A DNA stretch of 64,000 bases, taken from assembly GCA_030789695.1 (NCBI GenBank), contig JAULAV010008678.1:62001-126000 (forward strand). Reading direction: 5' to 3'. The translations under genes and the position numbers were made by a program. The stretch is from Scilla litardierei (taxonomy: Eukaryota > Streptophyta > Magnoliopsida > Asparagales > Asparagaceae). Position 1 is the stretch's first letter; every line of letters begins with the position of its first letter. Positions 10,569-22,469 of this stretch are shown here, piece by piece. Under the pieces are notes generated by a model. That model saw only the letters and a list, made by a program, of their open reading frames with translations, ran no database searches and had not been told where the DNA came from.

Positions 10569-12403
10569 TGCCTCTTCTCAAATGATGTGAGCACTACTCC
10601 CATGCATAGGAGATCGAACAAGTAATATCCTGGTGAGTCCAGGTATCGAATCCACGGGACAACTGACCTGCAAAACCACAAACTTCAGTCTGTAAAGAGT
10701 AATAATACGATAATGACCTACCACCTAAAGATATAAGGATATGGTTTCAAGGGTTTAAAAGAATACGAGAAAATCCTAAGATAACTACGGGGAAGGCAAT
10801 ATTGGGGTATCAATACGAAGAGAATGTGTTGGTTGTGATTTCGTTGGAATCAATGCAATCAATGATTATCAATACCTTTTCTATAAGTCAACGTTTCGTC
10901 CGGTCAGGGCACGAGAGCGTCGAAAAATATTACGATAAACGAACATTGAAAAAGTGCCTTAAGTACGCATACAATACTAGTCTCATGAGGAAAATAAACT
11001 TATGTGTCTGCAAAGATCACCATGAGTACGTCTGCAAAGATCGTATTCGATCCAAGTACACCCACAACGAATATACTTGAAAAATACATGTAGAAACTAG
11101 TAAAATACGCGATATAACGTGCAAATTAGGGCGAAAAGATATTCAAATCAGAGATTTCAGAGTTCTAACATCATCACAACCAGCACATGAGGGTATTAGC
11201 CACGCATGGAGGGTAGAGAATCAATATTCATAGCCTAATACATCATCAATACATCAAAATATGGGCTAAATACGCCAAATACAAGGTAAAGTTTAGAATT
11301 TTATCACCAATTCTCTCCAATTGAACCCCAAACTCCTTCAGATACTAGATCTAGCCTCTGTCCCCAGGGCTCCCAAATTTGGTGGCGTAATACGGCTCCT
11401 AGAGCCCCCAATATGCCAGAATATGCCACAAAACCCAAGAAATACGTTATATACTAACATTGCGGGTTTTAAGATGCTATCGGGTTCGAAACCCGCAATC
11501 CGATTAGTCGGCGCAAATATCAGCCGTCGGATCCATGCGGGATTCGACGAGGGTCCGCCACGTGGGCTTCAAAAATCTCGTGCCCGCTCCGCTTCGATCG
11601 CTTCGGGTTCCATTCGGATTTTTATGGACCGTAGGATCATCGATCAGCGGCTAAGGATGGGCTACGTTGCCCCAGGATTGTGCGCTCCACTCCGCTGAGT
11701 TAAGCGTACATCGTCCGTTCGATCTCGCGGTGATTTGCTGTGATGACGCCACGTGTACAAGAATCCTGCTCGCTTCGATCCAAGCTGATTCCGATGCGGG
11801 GTAATTGTGATTCGTACGGTCGCAAATCGACCGCCTAGACAAGGCCACGTCGCTCCCAGTTGTTTGCCGTTGGATTAGTAAGCAACGCTCTCGATTGAGC
11901 CATGTTGCCAAGCCATTTTCTTCCGTGATTTCGAATTTAGGACGCAGCTGGGCCGTAGGATCTCAATCGGAAGGTCATTAGGCGGCCGCGTCTCCTCTTG
12001 ATCATGCGCCGCTCGATTGAGCGGGCGCCGTTGCGATTGCGCCACGTGGCCACGCCTGGCAGAGCGGGCGTATACGAAAGCGTATTCCGTGCATATTTGC
12101 GTATTTTCGTGCGTATTTCTCCATTTAAAGTGTATTCTGTATTTAAAAATTCACAGTAATTAGCACAGATCTCAGAAAAATACAAATAAATAGTCGTTGG
12201 AATCGTGAGATCGAGACCAAGTCATGAAAAATATACAAAGGCAGAAATACACACTAAAATTCATACTTTGTGCACAAATCAATGGTTTGCTCTAATAAAT
12301 AATGATATACAAAATACGAACATATTAGAGACCAATTAAGCATCATATGGGCACAAAATAGGGCTAAATGGGGGATTAAATATACAATATTCAACCCGAA
12401 TCA
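10569..12403 (-). repeat. 5' LTR of the 6-kb Athila-like element
   Basis: 1835 bp, colinear with 6385-8218. The G-box-like CCACGTG motifs are conserved at the matching positions. Confidence 0.9.
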
Positions 12404-12580
12404 GACCTTCATCAAATGGAGGGTGACCTACTCCGACTGATGGGCGACCTTGAGATCCTCATCTCACAATCGTCCTCAGATCGTGATTAGCCTCGTCTCC
12501 CCCCAAACTTGTAACCATCGTGCCCTTGGTTCCCCACATCAACACAAATTTCATTGCGAGCGGATTCTACGCCGCAACAA

Positions 12581-12600
12581 TTGGCGCCATCTGTGGAAAC
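12581..12600 (+). other. Primer binding site of Tat element 2
   Basis: TTGGCGCCATCTGTGGAAAC lies one base after the LTR end CAACA (12579). It resembles the Tat-lineage TGGCGCCGTCTGTGGGAA site. Confidence 0.8.
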
Positions 12601-12756
12601 TTAGGGTCACACCCATGTCTAACCCCACACAGTTCAAACACTTTTCTAACTGTGGCAGACATCCCATGGAAGACGAGCCACGCCCTCTCGGAGGGACTCC
12701 CCCGACGGATATACCCCTTGAGGGGACAGCAGAGGCTACTCATGCATCGGCCCGTG

Positions 12757-14517
12757 TGACACATCCCGAACTCACACCTAAAATCCACCTGGCGGTGTCA
12801 CAATCACCAGGCGCAATATAGTTCCTAAGTGCTGACTCTGGGCTCTATCCGCACGCAGACGGTGTCAATTTATAGTATATAAGATTGTCGAATCCCACAG
12901 GGACAGTGACAGTGTATTGGGGTCTCAGATTATTTTTAGATCTCAGAATGAGATAGCAGTCGGTTTAGAAAGATTGGTTGTGATAATGTTGTTGGTTTGA
13001 TAATAAGAGAAGCTAAGGCCTTAGGGATCACCGCTAAGACCGTCGGAGGTTGACGTTAGAATGATATTCTTACGTTGCATTGGGTTTAGTGGGTTGATCT
13101 CTCAGCTCATACCACTCTCGTGGGTTAGAACTTTGAGGTATTTCGGTGGCTCTCATTGACGCAATGGCGGTAGCCGTCAATGTAGTGATATAGTTCGTCA
13201 GTGGATCCCCTCAAGTCATGAGCCGGGCATGGTCACGAGCCTTGGTTGGATCCACTAACTCCCTAATTTAATCCGTAGGATACTCCTTAAGCTAATCGAT
13301 TCCACCGACCGTGGGCACGATCTCAGTACGAGTTCTCCTAGGGATTTGGATGGATCGACCGAAATATTCCTCCTTTATTCCCAACATAACCTAAGATTTC
13401 AGATCTACATCTCTTTCCTAGAGCCTTATGGCTAACCCATCAGCCCTAGGGAAAACTACTCACACATAGTGATTACGACAATAAAAAACATAGTCTTTAC
13501 CGCAGAAAACATCATAGCAATTAAATCGAGCGAGGAATTAAGATCTTACGTACCAAAAATGAGAAAGAGCAATAGCAAATAGAGATCCGAAGAACTCCCG
13601 CAGTTTCCACAACAAAAGAGATAATAAAAATATAATCTTTCACCCAAGAACAACTCAATTTCAAAACCTAGATCTAGCTCTACAATATCTTTTTTTCTTT
13701 TGATCCTCTCTCCCGAAACACTATTCGAAAATATCGTCCAAAAAAACTCTCCCCGTCTCCAGTCTCAAAATCGCCTCCTATCCGTGCATCTGGGGCCCCA
13801 CGAAAATAATCTGAAATTCTGGAGTCTGGGCCTGCATGTCGTCGACCGAGTCAGTGACTCGGTCGAGTAGACACCTGCTCGGTCGAGCATGCGCATTAAC
13901 TGCTCTTGGATTGGGCGAAGGGGTCTGGGCTCCTCGGTCGAGCAGCCCGCTTACTCGACCAAGCTGTTAGTAGATCGGTTCTCCTTCCAAAATGTCGCTC
14001 TGCCTACTTGCCCGAGTAGGCCTTGCTCGATCGAGTCGTCCGCTGGCTCGGTCGAGTAGGTACTGCTCGGTCGAGTGGAAAGTTGGTGAGATGGAGCTCG
14101 AAAATAGGTCGACTCGGGCCGAGTCGCCACTCTGCTCAGTCGAGTCGGATGCGCATTCTGCTGGGCTTTGTGTATCAGCTCGATCGAGCAGCTTGTGCTA
14201 CACGGTGGAGTCGCCTGGGAAAAATCCAAAACAACTCCTTTCTCTTGCCAGATCCTCCTCCACTCCTCCCGTAAGGTTACGAACCTCGGCGAACTCCTGT
14301 AGAGCCTCGCCAATGGACTCACGGGCATGCTGGATGTGTCCATATCCAAAAGTGGTTCCGAGTCGCTCCAAAATCCCTGAAAATCCACAAAACTCTATGA
14401 AACTCGAATATGGCGTTAGAATTGCAGTATCGTAAGAAAATGCGGGATTTGGATACAGATATGATATGAAATCCAATGGAATGATGCTATGAAAAGATAG
14501 AAAATATGGACACATCA
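12757..14517 (-). repeat. 3' LTR of the 18.7-kb Athila element
   Basis: Plus-strand ends are TGACACATCCCGAAC and GGACACATCA. A cluster of CTCGGTCGAG/CTCGACCGAG palindrome-like sites fills about 13845-14215. ORFs in this cluster are by-products of the repeat. Confidence 0.9.
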
Positions 14518-15934
14518 AAATCCACCAAGCTTACCTCTTACTCGTCCTCGAGGAAGACAAATACTAGGTATGTCGGGCGATAAACAAAAGAAAATAAAAG
14601 AGATAAGAGATGGACGGGGGGTGCTAAAATGTTCAATTAGATCTCAAGCCTCAGTAGTACATCACGTTGCTTCGAATAATACAACACATGCTAATAGTAT
14701 CCTCAAATCTTACTAATCATATGGCTAGCATGCAAATAAGGCAAAAGTAGGGATCTTCTAAAATCATGCCATCAACTTATATCAATTTCATGCAATCTGT
14801 AGAATCTAGTATAAAAAGAGTTAGCAATACACTTTTCAATCATTAGATTCAAGTGGAGCACAAAGAGATCACACCAACATGCAATAGAGAATGGAAAGAG
14901 ATCATGCCTTTCAAATATTCACTTCAAATCATGAAAAATTTCCTAAGCTAAAACATTTTGTAAAGTTCAAGCATTATCGAATCTCCCCGTTGTGCACCAT
15001 CTCCACTCTAATGTTATACTCACTCATATGATCAATTGGCTCACCCCCCTAAGCTTAGCTCGAGGCGTCGCATCTAGGAATAGGATGTGGAATTTTCCTA
15101 TCTTTTTCCAAGTATCTGTAGTAGCTTCTAATAAAGGGATAGGAAATAGTTTTCTTTTCTTTTTTGTTTTTCTTTTTCTTTCTTTTTTTCTTTTTGGTTC
15201 TTTTCTTTTTTAGAAGGTATCTTTTTCTTTTGGGATTTTTTTGGAAGTAGATACGGTAGAATTAGCTGTAAGGGATGAAACCAAATGATATGTAGAGAAT
15301 CATAAAGATATGTGGAGAATGAAAATAATGTATCACTCGGTTCACTCATCATAGGTGCACAACGATTTAATAGGATAATACTCTAACTAAACTCATGGCT
15401 AGCATGGATATTTTCATTCATCTCAATGAATAGTGAAAGCATGCAGTAAAAAGCACAATGATGTCAGGCATGCAAAACAGAAGTGGATAAGATAACAAAT
15501 GGGTGCTCCAAGTATTTTAATGATGCGTGAACCTAGGTGCATTACCCAACAAAAGACGTACTATATACTATTTCATGCATTCAATTTCAATTCATATCAG
15601 GCATTAAATTAGAAAGATAAGCAAGAGAATATGCCAGCATATAAATAGTAAAACTGAGACTATCCTAAATAGCATGTCAACATATATAAGCATCATGAGT
15701 AACTACTGAGGGCTAGGAGAGATATCATCATACAGAACAATTCTAGCTAAAATGGAGAAAGGTGGAGAAAGTAAGAAAATAAAAACAAGCATGCAAGCAT
15801 GGCAGAAAGTGAAAAACGTGATGCTGAATGAGAAAAAAATGAAAAGGTGAAAAGATGGGTGGAAAATGAAAGAAAAAGTAAAAATAAAAATAAAGCGATA
15901 GCGCTCATCCCCCAAGCTAAACATAGCAGTGTCC
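14518..15934 (-). other. 3' UTR of the Athila element
   Basis: No gene is seen. The stretch is AT-rich with poly-pyrimidine runs (15150-15240) and several minus-strand purine tracts (around 15045 and 15905-15920), as usual for Athila 3' regions. Confidence 0.5.
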
Positions 15935-17189
15935 TCACTGCTGAGAGCACGCTGGCATGCGGTAAATGATGTTAGGGTGGGTGGTAGGGTAAGGAGATAA
16001 AAAGTGAACTAAAAATAAATACATGCAAACAAAAGAAAAGGTGACATGATGCAAGGATAGAGTGATGATGAAAATGCATGGAATGATGCATGGTGTGACC
16101 TCCCCCAAGCTGTGTAAGACTAGGACCCCGAAAAGACAGATGTGCACAAAATAAGATGTTGGAAGGATAAGAACCAAAAGTGGTGGAGTGGCAGCATCAA
16201 GCAGGGGCACCACCCTTTGGAGGTGGTGATGGGCCCCATGCAATAGACCAGAGACTGTGGCAGACGGCTGTGTTGAAAATAGGACGATAGCAGTCTCGAC
16301 AAGTGCAGAAGTGTGTGAGTCGACGATTGAGGTAGACACGTCTGCGACGACCAACTCAGGCACATAAGTAGAATGCCCCAAAGGAGCCTGAGAGTGTGGG
16401 GCACTAAGTGGTGCGGTGGTCAAGATAGTGTCTATCATGGGTGGAGGTGCGTAAGCCAGGATCACGGGAGGCAGGCCTCGTGTCTGCAACAAGTCTATAA
16501 TCGAAGCGAGGTCAGCCTCGACTCTCTGCTGATGGGTGAATGTGGAGCAGGTGAAGGCCTCAAAATCAAGCCGAAGGCAAGAAGTCAAGTCCTCCATCGC
16601 TGTCAGACGAGCTTCAGTGGAACGGGAGTCTAGTGGAGGAAGGGTACTGTGAGATACGACTCGCGTAAAGCGGCTCCATGGAGGGGGTCTACGGTGCCTA
16701 GGCTGAAGGGTAGGAGAGTGTGGCCATGAAGGGATATCGGTGGTGGCAACTGCAGAAACATCTGCAGCGGAAATATGAGCTGCCGTCGACACAGATGTGA
16801 GGACAGAAGTCGAGACGCTCTCAGTGAGTACGGCTAATGTAGGTGAGGTAGTGAGCCAGAGATAGGTGAATGGGACCCTATGGAAATAGGCAGGGATGCT
16901 AGAAGGTTCCTAAGCGGTGGAAGGGTGATGGCAGGCTCGTGTATCAGAAAGTCTAGAGCAATCTGCTCGGGTGCAGATAGGATGTCAGTGCCCTCAGGCA
17001 TGGGTATAGAAGAGACAGAGTCAGGCATGGGTACAGAAGGTGGTGACAATCCCCGAGGTCCCCGACGGCGGTGGAGGTGGTAGAGACAGGGGTGGAAGAG
17101 GTAGTGCCTCCTGGCGGCGGAGGGTGCGCAGGCAGAGCTGGAAGGGCAGCCATAATGGCGGCCAGGTCGAGCTCCTCATCCTCGAAGAA
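15935..17189 (-). pseudogene. Athila env-like ORF region, C-terminal part
   Basis: The minus-strand ORF 16792..15935 and the adjoining reading frame up to 17189 are Pro/Ser/Thr-rich. They include STEARLTAMEDLTSCLRLDF and FTHQQRVEADLASIIDLLQ, like the tail of Athila env-like (ORF2) products. The sequence at 17189-17100 (FFEDEELDLAAIMAALPAL) continues the reading that is cut at 24213 by the copia insertion. Stops and frame changes make the whole a pseudogene. It has no established function. Confidence 0.6.
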
Positions 17190-18932
17190 GGTTGAGTATT
17201 GATTCCCCGTATTTGGTTTTGATGATGAGCAAACATAAATATCGTGAACTAACACTTTGTGAGCGCAGTTATGGAGATCGTCGCCAAAAGTCTACGTACA
17301 TCAAAAGCGACGTCTCAAGACTTCTCAAAGCACGTGATCGTGTGCCTGAAGCTTCGTTGAAGCTCAAGGACCATTATTGAAGTCAAGAGATTCGAATTGA
17401 AGCTTTTGAAGACGATTCGTCAAGGTTTATTTTTAGTCTTCTAGTTTCTTTCTGTAGAATGTTAAGCCTTAAGTAGGTCTTACATTATTAGAGCTAGGAT
17501 TATCATAGAAGCCCATAGAAACTTTCCCGAAGCCTTACGCTTCATTTCACGGCTTCTAGTGCATCTTAGTTGGTTCAAGAAGGAGAACCAACCGACTAGA
17601 TGGCAATTTCGTCGGTCGACAATCCTTCATGAACCAACTAGATCTCCTTGCTCAACTCAGCTCATTCACTGTTTGCAGTTAGTCGGTCCAAGAAGGTTCA
17701 CTGACTGACTAGTTGTCAAACTAGTCAATTAGGAATCCTTCTTAGACCGACTAGTTATGTCTTTCATTTCACAGCCTGAGCTATTGTTTATCATTAGTCG
17801 GTCAAAGAACAATTATCGACCGACTAGTTGAGAAACTAATCGGTTGGAATTTGTTCTTAAACCGACTAGTTCTCCTAGTAGACAGCCTATTGTATTTCAA
17901 CTCTTAGTCGGTCAAAGAACACTCACCGACCGACTAGTTGTGAAACTAGTCGGTTGGCAAGTCTTCTTAGACCGACTAGTTCTAGTTCTCCTGAACTATC
18001 TTTATTGGCTGTTCACCTTTTAGTCGGTTCATGTTGAATCACCGACCGACTAGTTGAGAAACTAGTCGGTCAGTGATCCTTCTTTGACCGACTAGTCTGC
18101 TTCAGAATAGAGCCGTTGGAGCATTTATTGCTATGAATTTTGCTCTCTCTTTCCTCTGTCCTATATATACTTGGAGGGGTTCTTTCCTAGTATTCAAGGC
18201 TGATATTCTAGAGGTTTAGAGAAATCAAAGAGGAGTCATTCAACTCTATTTCAAAGCTCTCTCTTCTCACAAGAATCTCTCCCTCAACTTCTTGAGCCCT
18301 AATTCATCAAGAGAGATTCTCTCCATTTTGAGACTCTCAAGCTAAGAGCTTGATCCAAGGTCACCAACTCCTCCCTAGCCATCTATTGCTAGTCATCTAC
18401 TTGGAGCTAGGGTTTGGTGCCTTCTTCTTCCTCAAAATCCTTCTTGCCCTAATATTGGTAAGTTTACTCAAGGCATAGGATTTTGTGGTAAGTGTTTCAT
18501 ATTTCATTTACTTTGCTTTTGCAAGTTGTTACTCTCGGTTTGTGAGAGTTTGCTTAGTCCCAGGTTGTGGGATTAAGGTTTTGCTTGTTCCCGGGTTGTG
18601 GGATACACGGACATCGATTGTAGGTCGATTGCACTTGTGGGGTTTCCGCAAGTGGGCTTAAGGAAATCTTGGGTTAGTGGTTTCTAACTCAAGTATCCGG
18701 AGGGGATCCGGGTGGTTGGGACATAGGATCACTGGGAACAAGTCGGGGAGACTTGGGTGGATCCGAACCCGTTATATCGTTTTGTTTGCGTTGTCTAATT
18801 CTTGTTGTTTGTAGTTTATTCTGCATTGTTGTTTGTGTCTTGCACAATAATTAGGAATAACTCTCTTGATTATTTTAAAGTACTATTCACCCCCCCTCTA
18901 GTACTTGTGCAGTAGCTATGCAGGGCACTACA
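17190..18932 (+). repeat. 5' LTR of the gag-only copia
   Basis: TATATATA lies at 18162-18169. The U3 portion (about 17570-18100) contains a roughly five-fold array of AGTCGGTC...GACCGACTAGT inverted motifs. The first base is G where the 3' LTR has T. It ends GGGCACTACA. Confidence 0.92.
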
Positions 18933-18959
18933 TTTGGTATCAGAGCCAAGTTCATAGCT

Positions 18960-20995
18960 ATGACAAACAACGACTACAGCGTCTTCAAGAATCGTGAAGG
19001 AGCTTCTTCGGTGATGGAAGGACACTCCTCAACTAGGTCTCCCTTCTTCAACGGTACCAATTATGGGTACTGGAAATACCGGATGGAAACGTTCCTCCGG
19101 AGCACTTCACTTTGGAGAGCCACGATGACGGAGTATGTCGAGCGCACCGAACAAGATTTCACGAAGTGGACTACCGCGGAGGTCGCCGCGGAGGTAAACA
19201 ATGCCAAGGCAATGAATGCCTTGCAATATGCTTTGGAGCCCGAAGACTTCAACAAGATATGCTCATGTAAGAGTGCATATCAAATTTGGAACCAACTCCT
19301 CATTTTGCACGAAGGAACGAGTACGGTAAAAGACTCTAAACTCGTTGTTGCTAACAAAGAGTTCGAATTATTTCACATGGAACAAGGTGAAAGTATGAAG
19401 GAGTACTATGCTCGCTTCGTGGATATTTCCAACGATTGGAAGCTCTTGGGAAGAACTATACCCAAAAGGAGAAAGTCGCGAAGATTATTGACTGACTTCC
19501 TTCTTGTTGGGAAAAGCGTACCTTCGCCATCGAGGAAGGTAACGACATGAATAAATATATTGTCATACAACTAATGGGTACCTTGTTGTCTTATGAGGTA
19601 CGCAAGGACAGTAAGATCAAGATGCAGGAAAAGATGAAGTCATATTTGGATCAAGACGTGCCAAAGAAAAAGACGATTGCGTTCAAGGCCGCTCCATCTA
19701 CATCTACCGATGATGAAAAATCGGAAGACGAGTTGGACATAGAAGCTTTGCCCGAGATGGCAAAGAAGTTCAACTGATTCTTCCAAAAAGGTAAGTTCAA
19801 GAATAAATCAAAATTTATTTCGACTAATGCATCCGCTCCTGTGTGTTATAAATGCAACAAGCCAGGACACATCAAGCCGGATTGTCCTCTCAACAAACAC
19901 AAGGAGAAGTGGAAGGCACCCAAGTACGACAAGTGTAAAAAGTACAAGAAGTGGTACAGGAAAGGGCTTGTCGGCTCATTCACCGACTCCGAAGAGGACT
20001 CCTCAAGTGGAGAGTCGGATGATGGACAAGTGGAGAAAGCACACATGTGCTTCATGGGAAAAGAGGAACATGATCAAGAGACCTCCTCCGATGAAAGCGA
20101 GGATGAAATCGAGGATGAAGGCGATGAGGTAACTATGGATGAACTTAGATTAGCTAACGAACAACTTTGGTCTAAGTTTTCTAAATTGGCTAGTAGATAT
20201 AGTAAGATTAAAAATGAGCTAACTAGTCTACAAACCTCACCTAAGCCTATCATCATCAACAACGACACCGTTGTTGAAGGTTTAAGAAATGAGATCGTAA
20301 ATCTCAAATCTCAACTTGAGTATGTTCATTTTGAGAATTCGGATGAACATGAGATTGCGGATTGGATTTCTCGAAACTCAACTTTGAGTATTGAGAATGA
20401 AAATATCAAGTCTCGTGTTTATGTACTCACATCGCAAGTGTCCACCTTGGATGCTTCTATGCATTCTCTCACCGAGAAGTATGAGTACACATTAGGCCGA
20501 ATTAATAAATTCAATAAAGGTAAGGGCCATTTGGATAATATCCTAAATGACTTACTTCCGGCCAATCATCACATTGGCTTGGGGTGTAAGATGGGAGACT
20601 CATCCAAATCGGTCACGACCTTTGTTAGGCCATCTTCCGAAGCCTCAACTAGTGGGAGTAAACACCTCGTGTGTAGTTCTTCTACCAATGGTACTTCCAT
20701 TAGGTACACACCCCCGTTTGGAAAGAAACCCACTTTGGGTGGACCTCCAAAGAAGGGTCATGCTTTCATGTATACCATGCCACGTAGGAACACACCTCCT
20801 ACTCCACGTGTTCACATGTATGATGATTTTTATGCTCCACATCCACGAGCACGTGCACACCATGTGAGACACACTCATGCACGTGTTCCTCCACATGCAT
20901 ATGTTCATCCACACTATCATATGAACAATTTTCATCATGCACCATTTCATCATGTGCCATATGCTTATCCACGTCATGCATATGCCTATCCATGA
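18960..20995 (+). pseudogene. Copia (SIRE-type) gag polyprotein, disrupted
   Basis: From ATG 18960 the reading runs through a UBN2/gag domain (FFNGTNYGYWKYRMETFL; WNQLLILHEG; ESMKEYYARF). It shifts frame near 19470, meets TGA codons near 19492 (LPSCWEKRTF continues after it) and 19775 (replacing an expected Arg before FFQKGKFKNK), then continues to 20995. The zinc knuckle CYKCNKPGHIKPDC (CX2CX4HX4C) is at 19841-19882. A Ser/Glu-rich acidic stretch, a coiled-coil-like segment and a His/Tyr/Pro-rich tail follow. The gag end block (SMHEKQAYINSYF, SNWTWLPKV) continues to about 21197 past the stop. No pol follows. Confidence 0.85.
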
Positions 20996-21197
20996 CATGC
21001 ATCACGTAGAAATCAACAACATGTGCATGCTCCCAATAGGACTAGGGCTCCCAAGACATTCACTATTTGGGGCTCGAAGAACACAAGCATGCATGAAAAA
21101 CAAGCATATATTAATTCGTATTTCATGAATGTTGTGCATAATGATGATTTTGTTGGAAAGTCTAAGTCCAATTGGACTTGGCTTCCAAAGGTCTAAT

Positions 21198-22469
21198 CTC
21201 TTAGGACCCAATGTTCTTGGGTACCATGAAATGATATTTCTATCTTTAGGTACTCAAGAAAAAGAAACGGAGCAACAAATCCAAATTTAGCTCCATATTA
21301 TGTTTTCTAGGTTCAATCCACCGTGGGATACCAACCCTACCAACTCCTTGATTTGCAAGGATTTTCATCCTAATGGAGTTGTTGGTGCTTAAGTGGTGCA
21401 GCAAAGTAGGGGGAGCTTAATGTTGTAAGTATATTCTTACACTTGGTATCCATGGGTGTAGAATGCATGTAGATGTCTCTTTTTGTTTTAGATTATCTCA
21501 TGCATATCTTGATGCTAGTTTTGAGCTTATAATTATGTGCTTATCTTTCTCATGCTCATTGCATTCCATGCTTTATATTGACTCACTTAGTGAGTATCTC
21601 TTTTGGAATGCATGCTAGTACTAGATTTGTGTATGCCGTAAATTTTACGAAGTTTCTATTTTTTTTGGCATAACACTATTGCATGTTATTGATTGCATAT
21701 TGTTTTTATCACCTTGTCACCTCACATCGCACACTTCACTTAGATTTGGAATGCTTATTCTTTGTGATCCTCTTCGATCGATGTTGTGACATTTGGTGTT
21801 GTATGTTGTGTGCATCTTTTTCATGTGCACATTGGATTTATGTCTCTGATATTGACTTCGTCGCTCGACGATTATTTTGGTTAAATAGATTTACTTTTAT
21901 GAAAACATAGAATTGTTTTCCATGCACTTAATTAACCAAGAATGTTGATATTGGAGAGTATGTTCCATAACTCAATTGCTTTGAGTTTTGATGATTTCAT
22001 TTTTCGATTTTCGACTATGGTCTCGTTGGCACGCCTTGATTTTCTTCGGTATTTTATATTTGGTATTTTCCATTCGTGGCATTTGGACCATGGTCATATT
22101 CTTAGACTCTCGTGCTTTCATTGTTTAGCCATTGTTGTTGTCTTTGATCTCCTCCCGCTCTTTTTGCTAATGCCAAAGGGGGAGATAATTAATAATGACA
22201 ATGTGCTTAATGATAATTCAAAGCATTTTACCGTGAATCTAATTTGATATGTTAGATTCAGGGGGAGTCAAGATATAAAAATGGATTTAGATCCTAAATT
22301 TCGATATTTGAGTTCACATTTTATACTTTCCTCGTCTGCTTGATGCGTATGATCATTATTGAATACGGAACTAACGTGTCATCAATGCAGTGGGAGTAAG
22401 TAAAATTCATTTGAATTATTATTATTGATTATTATTTATGTTGGTTTGTCATCACCAAAAGGGGGAGAA
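21198..22469 (+). other. Noncoding tail of the gag-only copia
   Basis: AT-rich with no ORF of note. Repeated purine tracts (AAGTAGGGGGAGC at about 21405, CAAAGGGGGAGA at about 22176, TCAGGGGGAG at about 22258, AAAAGGGGGAGAA at 22458-22469) are typical of SIRE-type 3' regions. Confidence 0.7.

Larger units (their letters stand above)
6385..12403 (-). mobile_element. Athila-like gag-only LTR retrotransposon (6.0 kb)
   Basis: Two near-identical long LTRs (6385-8218 and 10569-12403) flank an internal region of about 2.35 kb. The target-site duplication is GACCT (6380-6384 and 12404-12408). On the minus strand the primer site TGGCGCCTTTGCCGGGGA (10562-10545) follows the 5' LTR directly. This is the Athila-type tRNA-Asp class. 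The only coding content is one gag-like ORF; no pol is present. The LTRs differ by a few percent and one net base in length, so the insertion is fairly recent. Confidence 0.9.
5504..12579 (+). repeat. 5' LTR of Tat element 2, split by the 6-kb Athila-like element
   Basis: The LTR is 5504-6384 plus 12409-12579 (about 1052 bp in total), ending GCCGCAACA. TATAAATA lies at 6055-6062. The corresponding TATAAATA in the 3' LTR is at 34629-34636. The break falls after GCGACCT, which reappears as GACCT at 12404-12408 as a target-site duplication. Confidence 0.8.
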
